A stretch of 31,471 nucleotides of DNA from Pseudomonadota bacterium. GTDB taxonomy: Bacteria; Desulfobacterota; Desulfarculia; Desulfarculales; Desulfarculaceae. Positions 1-8,460 of the stretch are shown piece by piece (position 1 is the stretch's first letter; each line of letters begins with the position of its first letter). The notes beneath the pieces were generated by a model, which was not told where the DNA came from, searched no databases, and saw only the letters and a program-made list of their open reading frames with translations. The position numbers and the translations under genes were made by a program. The DNA lies in contig JAHIQI010000073.1 in assembly GCA_018902755.1 (NCBI GenBank), forward strand, positions 1-31,471. Reading direction: 5' to 3'.

Positions 1-42
1 AGTCTCTTCCAAAGATACGTCCAATCCTACATAATGGGCCAT
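1..42 (-). mobile_element. IS110-family transposase, N-terminal fragment (runs off the window)
   Basis: Reading the minus strand from an ATG at 42-40 gives MAHYVGLDVSLEET up to the window edge. The GLDVS motif at the start is the hallmark of IS110/IS1111 (DEDD) transposases, where the Asp is the first catalytic residue. A good ribosome site (AAGGGAGAG on the minus strand, about 46-55) precedes it. Only 14 residues are visible, so the exact IS is not identifiable. The rest of the element lies to the left of the window. Confidence 0.72.
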
Positions 43-74
43 GGCTGCTCTCCCTTCACGAGGCTATTATTTTT

Positions 75-97
75 GAGGCTGGATTATCCCAGACCTC
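75..97. other. Hairpin upstream of the IS110-type transposase start
   Basis: GAGG-CTGG is answered by CCAG-a-CCTC with one bulged base and a six-base loop. It lies 33 nt upstream of the transposase ATG, in the non-coding end where IS110-group elements carry their structured guide (bridge) RNA. No T-run follows in either direction, so it does not look like a terminator. The IS boundary cannot be seen, so the link to a guide RNA is only a suggestion. Confidence 0.3.
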
Positions 98-219
98 GTT
101 GCCAGAGGGGAGAGTAGCTTCTCGCGATTACCCTATGTACATTGTTGGGGGCCTTCCCGGCGAGCCTCGGCCCGCCCGCTAGGGCCCCCTGGCTGTCCTG
201 CGCACGGCGGAGATTTTTT

Positions 220-1602
<1,383 letters not shown>

Positions 1603-1605
1603 GGC

Positions 1606-1642
1606 GTTGCGCCATCGAAACGGCGCGTTGCGTTTGCGCAAC
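1606..1642. promoter_or_regulatory. Candidate enhancer (UAS) for the sigma-54 activator
   Basis: GTTGCGTTTGCGCAAC at 1627-1642 is a perfect 6-4-6 inverted repeat. Another GTTGCG half-site lies at 1606-1611, exactly 21 bp (two helical turns) upstream. The dyad sits about 155 bp upstream of the -24 element at 1791, in the range usual for NtrC-type activator sites. There is no T-run after it, which argues against a terminator. A weaker TTGC-N5-GCAA dyad is at 1699-1711. Binding is inferred from geometry only. Confidence 0.5.
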
Positions 1643-1788
1643 AAATCGTTCTCAGCCCTTGAAATGGCCTTGCGCATGAACTTTTCGGCACCACCGCATT
1701 GCACATAGCAACATTTCATTCTCCCCAATCCCCTGCGAATAAAATCCAATTAACTCCTGAAACCAGCTAGTTGACCAAAACGCCTTGG

Positions 1789-1805
1789 TTGGTACGCCCT
1801 TTGCT
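1789..1805 (+). promoter_or_regulatory. Sigma-54 (-24/-12) promoter
   Basis: TTGGTACGCCCTTTGCT matches the consensus YTGGCACGNNNNTTGCW with one mismatch (T for C after the GG). The invariant GG (1791-1792) and GC (1803-1804) are separated by exactly 10 nt. The predicted start of transcription is about 1815-1816, giving a short leader of about 20 nt that still contains the ribosome site at 1821-1827. It faces the stress-protein/permease operon and follows a sigma-54 activator gene. Confidence 0.8.
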
Positions 1806-1835
1806 GTTGCCTTAGGCCCAGGAAAGGCGATGCCC

Positions 1836-2276
1836 ATGTTCAAACGCGTCTTGGTAGTCATGGAAAACGAGCAGGTCAGTTCACAGGCGATCTACTACGC
1901 CCGCGAACTGGCCCAGCGCATGGATGCCGAGGTTTCTTTCCTCATGCTGGTGGAGATGTCCGCCCTGGACCGCACCTGGCTGGGCAGCAGCCGCAGCGCC
2001 ATCTCCGAGTTGGACGACCGGGTGGGGCGGCAGATGGCCGAGCTGAGCGAGCAGTTCCTGCGGGTGGGCATAGCCACCAGCGCGGCGCTTAGAGTGGGCG
2101 ACCCCAAACAAGAGCTGTTCAAGTTCCTGGCCGAGCGGCCCCCCTTCCAGGTCTTGATCTGGGGGAGCCACGAGGATCTGCCCGGCGGCGCGCCGCGGGG
2201 CCACTGGATGAACACGGCGGCGGCTTCCCTGGAATGCCCCCTTTGGACGGTCAGCAGCCGGCGGCCCGGCGCTTGA
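1836..2276 (+). CDS. Universal stress protein (UspA family)
   Basis: A 146-residue protein beginning MFKRVLVVMENEQ, the typical first strand of the UspA alpha/beta fold, and ending with a hydrophobic strand after CPLWTV, as in the family. The glycine-rich nucleotide loop near the C-terminus (GSHEDLPGGAPRGHW) is only a loose match to the G-2x-G-9x-G(S/T) motif, so ATP binding is uncertain. ATG 1836 is preferred to ATG 1830 because GGAAAGG at 1821-1827 then lies 8 nt away rather than 2. It is the first gene after the sigma-54 promoter and 59 nt before the permease. Usp proteins paired with transporters often have a regulatory role; that is inference here. Confidence 0.88.
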   Translation: MFKRVLVVMENEQVSSQAIYYARELAQRMDAEVSFLMLVEMSALDRTWLGSSRSAISELDDRVGRQMAELSEQFLRVGIATSAALRVGDPKQELFKFLAERPPFQVLIWGSHEDLPGGAPRGHWMNTAAASLECPLWTVSSRRPGA

Positions 2277-2335
2277 GGGCCGCTATGCCCCATGGATCGG
2301 TAACTACTTATTCAAACGGCGCAAGGTGACTTTTC

Positions 2336-4147
2336 ATGCCTACACTAACTGCTGAGATGATTCTGGTCATGATCATGATCGGGGTCGCGGTGTTTCTATT
2401 CATAGTGGAATGGGTGCGGGTGGATGTGGTGGCCATCTTGATGATGGTGACCCTGCCCCTGCTGCATCTGGTGACTCCCAAGGAGGCCTTCTCCGGCCTG
2501 TCCAGCAACGCGGTGGTGTCGATCATCGCGGTTATCATCATAGGGGCGGGCCTGGACAAGACCGGAGTGGTCAACCGGCTGGTGGGCCCTATCCTCAAGG
2601 TGGCGGGCAAGAGCCAGTCGCGCATCGTCATCTTCATCTCCCTGACCGTGGCGTTCATCTCCAGCTTCATGCAAAACATCGGGGCGGCCGCCCTGTTCTT
2701 GCCCGCGGTGCAGCGCATCAGCAAGAACCTCAAGATACCCATCGGCAAGCTACTTATGCCCATCGGCTTCTCGGCCATCCTGGGCGGCACGGTGACCCTG
2801 GTGGGCTCCAGCCCCCTGATCCTGCTCAACGACCTGATGGTGCCCTTCAAGCTAAAACCCTTCGGCCTGTTCGACGTGACCCCGGTGGGTTTGGCCCTGG
2901 TGGCCGCGGGCATCGCCTGCTTCGTGTTCTTCGGCCGTTTCATCCTGCCCGGCGGCGGCAAGAGCGACGAAAGCAGCCCCGCCGCCGAGGAACGCCAGGA
3001 GGAAAACCAGATCATCGACGAGTTGGGACGCCCCTGGGAGCTCACCACCCCCGAGGACTTCACCCACTACCGCGAGCCGGTGACCGTGGACGCCCTGCGC
3101 CGGCGCTACCTGGTCAACGTGGTGGGCATGGTGGAGCCGCCGGACTTCAAGGTGCTGGGCCCTGCCCCGGACCAGGAGATCCGCTCCGGGGTGGACCTGG
3201 TGGTCTACGGCCAGGAAAAGGACGTTCGCCGCATGGCCTCGGAAGAGGGCATGGAACTCAAGGAGGACCTGGAGCTGTTCAAGGGCGAGCTGGCCGACCA
3301 CGCCAGCGGTACGGTGGAGGCGGTGGTGGCGCCGCGCTCCAACTTGGCGGGCAAGACCCTGAACCAGGTGGACCTGACCGAGCGCTTCCAGGTGACGCCT
3401 TTGGCGGTGTACCGTCAGGGAGTGGTCTACCGGGCCGAGTTGGGCGATCTTCCCCTCAGGGTGGGCGACGCCATCCTGTTGCACGGCACCTGGAAGCGCC
3501 TGGAGTTGTTGCACGATGAGGGCAGCCTGCTGTTCACCACCCCCCTGGACGCGGATCAACTCCGGCCGGAAAAGGCCATGTTCGCCGGCATCTGGCTGGC
3601 CGTGGCCCTGATCATGGTCATAGTTTTCAAGATACAGCTTTCGGTGTGCCTGATGACCGGCGCCCTGGGCATGATCCTCACCCGGGTTCTGTCCATCGAC
3701 GAGGCCTACCAGGCCGTGGACTGGCGCACCGTGTTTTTGCTGGGCGGGCTCATCCCCCTGGGCATCGCCACCGAAAAGACCGGCACCGCCGCCTGGATCG
3801 CCCACACGGTGCTGAACGCCATCGGCACCGTGGAGTCCATCGTGCTCCTGGCGGTCATCGGCCTGCTGGCCACGGTGTTCACCCTGGTCATCTCCAACGT
3901 GGGGGCCACGGTGCTGTTGGTGCCGTTGGTGGTGAACATGGCCCTGGCCGCCCACACCGACCCGCGCCTGGCCGCGCTGGTGGTGGGCCTGGCCACCAGC
4001 AACTCCTTCATCCTGCCCACCCACCAAGTCAACGCGCTGTACATGGGGCCGGGCCGTTACCGAAGCGTGGATTTCATGAAAGCAGGCAGCGTGGTGAGCA
4101 TCATCTTCCTGGTGGTGATGATAGCCATGCTCTACCTGTTCTACTAA
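2336..4147 (+). CDS. SLC13/DASS-family permease with two central RCK_C (TrkA-C) domains
   Basis: A 603-residue inner-membrane transporter. Hydrophobic helices fill about 7-205, a soluble part follows (about 206-400), then helices again from about 405 to the end. The soluble part contains two TrkA-C-like repeats (around 250-315 and 325-395; second ends with LPLRVGDAILLHGTW), as in the ArsB/NhaD-type DASS proteins. The C-terminal half has SNVGATVLL and ATSNSFILPTHQVN, the family's Ser-Asn-containing substrate and cation motifs. DASS proteins move dicarboxylates or sulfate with Na+ or H+; in sulfate reducers some act as sulfate importers. The substrate cannot be read from the sequence. The start ATG has AAGGTGA at 2323-2329. 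Confidence 0.92.
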   Translation: MPTLTAEMILVMIMIGVAVFLFIVEWVRVDVVAILMMVTLPLLHLVTPKEAFSGLSSNAVVSIIAVIIIGAGLDKTGVVNRLVGPILKVAGKSQSRIVIFISLTVAFISSFMQNIGAAALFLPAVQRISKNLKIPIGKLLMPIGFSAILGGTVTLVGSSPLILLNDLMVPFKLKPFGLFDVTPVGLALVAAGIACFVFFGRFILPGGGKSDESSPAAEERQEENQIIDELGRPWELTTPEDFTHYREPVTVDALRRRYLVNVVGMVEPPDFKVLGPAPDQEIRSGVDLVVYGQEKDVRRMASEEGMELKEDLELFKGELADHASGTVEAVVAPRSNLAGKTLNQVDLTERFQVTPLAVYRQGVVYRAELGDLPLRVGDAILLHGTWKRLELLHDEGSLLFTTPLDADQLRPEKAMFAGIWLAVALIMVIVFKIQLSVCLMTGALGMILTRVLSIDEAYQAVDWRTVFLLGGLIPLGIATEKTGTAAWIAHTVLNAIGTVESIVLLAVIGLLATVFTLVISNVGATVLLVPLVVNMALAAHTDPRLAALVVGLATSNSFILPTHQVNALYMGPGRYRSVDFMKAGSVVSIIFLVVMIAMLYLFY

Positions 4148-4162
4148 AAGGAGGTCTTGACC

Positions 4163-4978
4163 TTGGCCATCATAACCATATCCCGCGGCTCCTACAGCAA
4201 GGGGCGAGAAGTGGCCGAAAAGGTGGCCCAGCGCATGGGCTATAAGGTGGTGAGCCGTGACGTGCTCCTGGAGGCCTCGGAGAAGTTTCACATTCCCGAA
4301 GTCAAGCTGGTGCGGGCCATTCACGACGCGCCCTCGGTGTTGGAGCGCTTCACCCACGGCAAGTACTGCTACCTGGCCTTTATCCGCGCCGCCCTCACCG
4401 AGCGGGCGGTGAAGGACGACCTGGTCTACCACGGTCTGGCCGGGCACCTGCTGCTCAAGGGCGTGCCCCACGTGCTCAAGGTGCGCATCATCGCCGACCT
4501 GGAGGCCCGGGTGGCCGCGGAGATGAAGCGCGAGAACCTGACCCAGAGCCAGGCCCGCGCACTGCTCATCAAGGACGACGCCGAGCGCCGCAAGTGGACC
4601 CAGAGCCTCTACGGCGCCGACCCCTGGGATGCCTCGCTCTACGACCTGGTGATCCACATCAACCAGCTCACCGTGGATGACGCGGTGGACTTCATCGTGC
4701 AGGCCGCCGGGCGCGAGTGCTTCAAGACCACGGCCGATGCCCAGCGGAAGATACAGGACCTGGCCCTGGCCTGTCGGGTGAAGGCCTCCCTGGCCGAAGA
4801 AGACTGCGTGGATATCGCGGTGACCAGCGAGTTCGGCAACGTGCTGGTCTACACCAAACAGGACGACCGCCGGGCCCACCGTCTGGAAGAAAAACTCAAG
4901 CCCCTGGTCAAGGGACTGCCGGAGATCAACCATTTGGAGCTGCGCCCCGGCCAGCCCTTCCCCCCGGAGGCTTGCTGA
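4163..4978 (+). CDS. Cytidylate-kinase-like protein with C-terminal BON-like domain (paralogue 1)
   Basis: A 271-residue protein. It starts with AIITISRGSYSKGREVAEKV, the ISRxxxSxG nucleotide-loop signature of the cytidylate-kinase-like family (Cytidylate_kin2), followed by GYKVVSRDVL. A LID-like Arg-rich stretch (AERRKW) and DASLYDLVI come near 140-165, as in nucleotide kinases. The last 75 or so residues (helix, VDIAVTSEFGNVLVYT, helix, LPEINHLEL) have the alpha-beta-beta-alpha-beta rhythm of a BON domain. The start is TTG 4163, 8 nt after AAGGAGG; TTG 4157 would be only 2 nt away. The gene is 15 nt after the permease. Its true substrate is unknown; a housekeeping CMP kinase role is unlikely given the context. 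Confidence 0.82.
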   Translation: MAIITISRGSYSKGREVAEKVAQRMGYKVVSRDVLLEASEKFHIPEVKLVRAIHDAPSVLERFTHGKYCYLAFIRAALTERAVKDDLVYHGLAGHLLLKGVPHVLKVRIIADLEARVAAEMKRENLTQSQARALLIKDDAERRKWTQSLYGADPWDASLYDLVIHINQLTVDDAVDFIVQAAGRECFKTTADAQRKIQDLALACRVKASLAEEDCVDIAVTSEFGNVLVYTKQDDRRAHRLEEKLKPLVKGLPEINHLELRPGQPFPPEAC

Positions 4979-5015
4979 TTAGCGGCCCCCCGCGGCCGCC
5001 GGAGAGGTATACGCT

Positions 5016-5837
5016 ATGTCGTTGATAATCGTTTCAGCCGACGATTTCAAGCAGGGGGACGAGATCTCCCAAAAGGTGGCCGGCGCTTTGGGCTACCGCT
5101 ATTTGGGCCGCGATTTGTTGCACTACGTGGCCACGGAGAACCATGTGAGCGAGGATGAGTTGGCCCGGGCCCTGGACGAGGCTCCCGGCCTGTTGACCCG
5201 CCGCGCCCGCCGCCAGCGGCTCCTCGGACTCATCGAGGCGGCCTGCCTCAACGTGCTGTTGGACGACAACGTGGTGTGCTTCGGTCTGGCGACCCACATG
5301 TACGTGCGCGCGGTGTCCCACGCCCTGAAGGTTCGCATCATCAATGAGCCGGAGCAGCGGGCCGCGGCATTGGCCGAGGCCGGGGGCCTGTCCGTGGACA
5401 AGGCCCGCAAGCAGGTGCTGCGCCAGACCAAGGAGGAGCGCCGCTGGTCCGAGGAGGTCTACAACCTGGACCAGACCGACGCCTCGCTCTATGACATGGT
5501 CATTAGCCTGGGCACCCTGGAGTTGGACAAGGCGGTGGAGATCATCAGCGACACGGTGGGCTACCGCAAGTTCCAACCCATGACTTATTCGCGCAAGCTG
5601 ATGCAGGACAAGGCCCTGGCCGCGGGCGTGCGCCTAAAGCTCATGGAGCAATTCCCGGACATCCGGGTGGAGGCCAACGACGGCACGGTGGTGGTTTTCA
5701 TCCAAAGCTTGAAAAAGGACCAGCGCAAGAAGCAGGAATTGGTGCGCCAGATCGCCGGCGAGCTGCCGGGAGTGCGCCATGTGGAGGTGCACATAATTCG
5801 GGACCTCGTCGGCCAGGCGGCCCAGAGCTCGCGCTGA
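5016..5837 (+). CDS. Cytidylate-kinase-like protein with BON-like domain (paralogue 2, altered nucleotide loop)
   Basis: A 273-residue paralogue of the preceding gene. Shared features in the same order include the GY-x3-xRDLL segment, HALKVRII, an ERRW stretch, DASLYDMVI, and a similar C-terminal BON-like part ending LPGVRHVEV. The N-terminal loop differs: IIVSADDFKQGDEIS replaces ITISRGSYSKGREVA, so the conserved Ser-Arg and the Ser/Gly residues of the loop are lost. This suggests a catalytically weak or purely regulatory partner of paralogue 1 (inference). ATG 5016 has GGAGAGG at 5001-5007. It is 37 nt after paralogue 1 and 60 nt before the receiver gene. Confidence 0.8.
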   Translation: MSLIIVSADDFKQGDEISQKVAGALGYRYLGRDLLHYVATENHVSEDELARALDEAPGLLTRRARRQRLLGLIEAACLNVLLDDNVVCFGLATHMYVRAVSHALKVRIINEPEQRAAALAEAGGLSVDKARKQVLRQTKEERRWSEEVYNLDQTDASLYDMVISLGTLELDKAVEIISDTVGYRKFQPMTYSRKLMQDKALAAGVRLKLMEQFPDIRVEANDGTVVVFIQSLKKDQRKKQELVRQIAGELPGVRHVEVHIIRDLVGQAAQSSR

Positions 5838-5897
5838 ACGCGGGCAGGTCCTTGACCGGCGGGCCCCTGGTGGGGCAACGTCATAGGAGGTGGATTG

Positions 5898-6317
5898 ATG
5901 TCAGGTAATTTGCAGGTGCTATTGCTGGACGACGAGCCCATCGTGGGGCGGCGTCTCAAGCCCGCCCTGGCCAAGATAGGCTGCGAGGTCGACGTCTTCG
6001 AGGACCCCGAGTTGGCCTTGGCCAAGATGGCTCAAAAAGAGTACGACGTGGTGGTCACCGACATCCGCATGGACCAGATAGACGGCATGCAGGTGTTGGA
6101 GTTCGTGCGCGAGCGCTGGCCTCGCAGCAAGGTGATCATGATAACCGGCTACGCCATGATGTCCCTGGCCCGCGAGGCGATGGAAAAGGGCGCTTTCGAT
6201 TTTATCGCCAAGCCCTTCAAGCCAGACGACCTGCGCCGGGTGATCGCCAAGGCGGCCCACGCCCTGGGCTCGGACATTGACTTCGAGGCGGTGGAGGTGG
6301 AAAAGGCCAATGGTTGA
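5898..6317 (+). CDS. Single-domain response regulator (CheY-like receiver)
   Basis: A 139-residue stand-alone receiver: D11-D12-E13, phospho-acceptor D55 in VVVTDIRMD, T83 in ITGYA and K105 in AKPFKP. After the receiver only about 20 acidic residues follow, so there is no output domain. ATG 5898 lies 7 nt after GGAGG (5886-5890). Its last codons overlap the kinase start by 8 nt, which implies translational coupling. The sequence ITGYA...GAFDFIAKPF resembles the receiver of the activator at 220-1602, so it may be a phosphate sink or relay for the same kinase (inference). Confidence 0.93.
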   Translation: MSGNLQVLLLDDEPIVGRRLKPALAKIGCEVDVFEDPELALAKMAQKEYDVVVTDIRMDQIDGMQVLEFVRERWPRSKVIMITGYAMMSLAREAMEKGAFDFIAKPFKPDDLRRVIAKAAHALGSDIDFEAVEVEKANG

Positions 6318-7896
6318 GAGCCCAGTCCAGGGCAACGGCCAGCCTATACCGGAGATGGCCCCGCAGGCCACGGAAGAGGCCGAGGTGCAGGGGCGCCTGG
6401 GGTTGGCCCGCGACGCGGAGCAGGCCCGCCGGGCCCTGCTCAACCGCCCCCGCTTCAGCGTGCGCTTGCAGATATTCCTGGGCAACGCCCTGGCCTTTCT
6501 CATCGCCATCGCCATCGCCATAGCCCTGGTGGCCAGCTTCCATCGCATGGAAAGCAAGATCCGTTTTCTGGAGATCGTCAACGACTACGTGATGGAGGTG
6601 GAGCAGGCCCGCCGTTTTGAGAAGAACTTCTTCCTCTACGGCACCAACCTGAGCGATGCCCAGGACAACGTCTTCAAGGCCGAAAACATCCTCAGCCGCA
6701 ACGCTGAGGAACTGGCCGACATCATGGGCACGGGCTGGCGCGAGCAGATGCTGCCCAATCTGCACCGCTATCAGAAGCTGCTGGAAAAGCTGGGCCAACA
6801 GCCCCAGGGCGAGCAGGCCTTGAGCAAGCAGGAGCGCCTCCGGGTGCAGAGCCAGGTGCGCGCCCAGGGCCAGCAGATGGTCTCGGCCGCCTTGGGCCTG
6901 CTCAGCAAGGAAAAGGCGGCGCTCACCGAAGTGCTGACCCGTTCGCGGCAGTTGCTATTCTATTCGGTGGGCCTGCTGCTGCTGTGCATGGCCCTGAACG
7001 CCTATCTGCTGGGCAGCCGCATGCTCAGCTCCATAGGTCGCTTCGGCCAATACGCCAACCGCATCGCCTCGGGCGACTTCACCCCGCTCACCCCCACCCG
7101 GCGCTACCGCGACGAGTTCACCGAGCTGGCCCTGGCCATCAACAGCATGATCGAGGAGTTGGAAAAGCGCGAGGCGGTGCTGGTGCAGTCGCACAAGATG
7201 CGGGCGGTTGGCACCCTGACCGCCGGGGTGGCCCACGAGCTCAACAACCCCATGAACAACATCACCCTCACCGCCCACATGCTCCAGGAAGACTACGCCA
7301 ACCTGGGCGACGAGGAGCGGCTGGAGATGATAGGCGACGTGGTGGGCGAGGCCTCGCGGGCCAAGAAGATCATCAGCAACCTGCTGGACTTCGCCCGGGA
7401 GAGCGGCAGCCAGCTGGAGCCCCTGGACCTGCCGGAGCTGCTGCGCGAAACCATCGCCCTGGCCAGCAACCAGATCAAGCTCTCGGGCATCAAGATTGAC
7501 TTCCAGACCTCGGGCAACCTGCCTAGGGTGCATGGCGACAGCCAGCAGTTGCGCCAGGTGTTTTTGAACCTCATCCTCAACGCCATCGACGCCTCTTCCA
7601 AGGGAGGCCATATCCACGTGCTGGTGCTGCCCGCCGACGAGCCCAACTATCTGGCCGTGAAGGTTATGGACTCGGGCAGCGGTATCCCGGCCCACATCCT
7701 GCCCTCCATCTTCGACCCCTTCTTCACCACCAAGGGCAAGGGCAAGGGCACCGGCCTGGGGCTCAGCGTGTCCCAGGGCATCGTGGCCAAGCACGGCGGC
7801 CGCATCATGGTCAGCAGCCAGGAAGGCCAGGGCGCCACCTTCACCGTGGTGCTTCCCGTGACCACCATTCCCGCCGAGCTGGGCGCCAAGCAGTAG
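6310..7896 (+). CDS. Membrane sensor histidine kinase (HAMP, HisKA, HATPase; NtrB-like H-box)
   Basis: A 528-residue kinase. About 50 cytoplasmic residues precede TM1 (about 54-77). A helical periplasmic sensor (78-213) contains ARRFEKNFFLYG, similar to helical-bundle sensors. TM2 (214-234) and a HAMP segment (about 235-288) follow. The H-box is GVAHELNNPMNNI with H309, the N-box N424 in NLILNAIDAS, the G1 box D454-S-G-S-G, then FDPFFTT and the KGTGLGLS G2 box. The HELNNP form of the H-box is typical of kinases that pair with sigma-54 activators. The start ATG 6310 overlaps the receiver stop; GGAGG lies at 6293-6297. Likely phosphorylates the receiver and the activator at 220-1602 (inference). 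Confidence 0.93.
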   Translation: MVESPVQGNGQPIPEMAPQATEEAEVQGRLGLARDAEQARRALLNRPRFSVRLQIFLGNALAFLIAIAIAIALVASFHRMESKIRFLEIVNDYVMEVEQARRFEKNFFLYGTNLSDAQDNVFKAENILSRNAEELADIMGTGWREQMLPNLHRYQKLLEKLGQQPQGEQALSKQERLRVQSQVRAQGQQMVSAALGLLSKEKAALTEVLTRSRQLLFYSVGLLLLCMALNAYLLGSRMLSSIGRFGQYANRIASGDFTPLTPTRRYRDEFTELALAINSMIEELEKREAVLVQSHKMRAVGTLTAGVAHELNNPMNNITLTAHMLQEDYANLGDEERLEMIGDVVGEASRAKKIISNLLDFARESGSQLEPLDLPELLRETIALASNQIKLSGIKIDFQTSGNLPRVHGDSQQLRQVFLNLILNAIDASSKGGHIHVLVLPADEPNYLAVKVMDSGSGIPAHILPSIFDPFFTTKGKGKGTGLGLSVSQGIVAKHGGRIMVSSQEGQGATFTVVLPVTTIPAELGAKQ

Positions 7897-7914
7897 GCGA
7901 ACCGGCCGTTCTTG

Positions 7915-7931
7915 TTGCCGAGCCCCGGCAA
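7915..7931. other. Small hairpin after the histidine kinase gene
   Basis: TTGCCG and CGGCAA pair around a five-base loop 18 nt after the kinase stop. No T-run follows, so it is at most a Rho-assisted end of the operon. The rest of the spacer up to the rubredoxin start (7932-8086) shows nothing clear. Confidence 0.25.
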
Positions 7932-8086
7932 GGGCGTCTCCCGCCTCCAGCGCCGCCGGGCAAGAGGGCTTCCGGGGGATTGCTCCGGCCCCTTTCAATT
8001 GGGTGAACCAGGGTTATATTAAGGGTATGTCCCGCCGATGCCTCCGGCATCTGCGCCGCCCAAACCCGAGCAGGATGAGATCAGCA

Positions 8087-8260
8087 ATGGCCGACTATGA
8101 TGAGACCAAATACGAATGCCCCTGCGGCTACGTCTACGACCCGGCAGAGGGGGACTACGAGCACGGGGTAATGCCCGGCACCGCCTTCGGCGACCTGCCG
8201 GTGGACTGGGTATGTCCCCTGTGCGGCTCGGAGAAACAATACTTCGAGCCGGTGGACTAG
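8087..8260 (+). CDS. Rubredoxin with a C-x-C first metal knuckle
   Basis: A 57-residue rubredoxin, a small iron protein for one-electron transfer in anaerobes, often feeding superoxide reductase or rubredoxin:oxygen oxidoreductase. The family signature GYVYDPAEGD and PGTAFGDLP-DWVCPLCG is clear. The second knuckle is normal (C43-P-L-C46-G), but the first is C11-P-C13-G, one residue shorter than the usual C-x-x-C-G. The reading is unambiguous in the DNA (tgc ccc tgc ggc). ATG 8087 is chosen because it gives the standard length; ATG 8075 would add four residues. It is not in an obvious operon. Confidence 0.92.
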   Translation: MADYDETKYECPCGYVYDPAEGDYEHGVMPGTAFGDLPVDWVCPLCGSEKQYFEPVD

Positions 8261-8298
8261 CCGCCCCCAAATCCTTTGGGCTGCGACCTTGACCTTCT

Positions 8299-8366
8299 CG
8301 CAAAAAAAGCCAAGTTTTGCTGGGCCTTGCCCCGCATAAAAAGTAATATTGGCTTTCATTTTTGCG
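8299..8366 (+). terminator. Long inverted repeat, probable (bidirectional) terminator after rubredoxin
   Basis: The left arm 8299-8313 (CGCAAAAAAAGCCAA) is matched by 8349-8366, where TTGGCTTT is followed by TTTTTGCG after two unpaired bases. The 35-nt loop holds a small GGGC-ctt-GCCC hairpin. A/T runs on both outer sides allow termination from either strand. It lies 38 nt after the rubredoxin stop and upstream of glf. The loop is longer than usual, so a palindromic repeat element is an alternative. Confidence 0.45.
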
Positions 8367-8460
8367 CGGGTGGCGGTGCGGGCCGGGGCCGCAGGCCTTC
8401 AGGCCGGTCGACCCGGCGCGGACCAAACCCATTTAGCGCGACTAAGACCAAGGAAAGCCG

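Noticed and set aside
1687..1702. Second sigma-54-like site (GGCACC...TTGC)
   Set aside because: GG and GC are separated by 12 nt rather than the required 10, so the site at 1791-1804 is preferred.
2852..4933. 693-codon open frame on the minus strand across the permease and kinase-like genes
   Set aside because: It is His/Gln/Gly-rich with no family features and mirrors well-recognised plus-strand genes; a typical antisense artefact of high-GC coding DNA.
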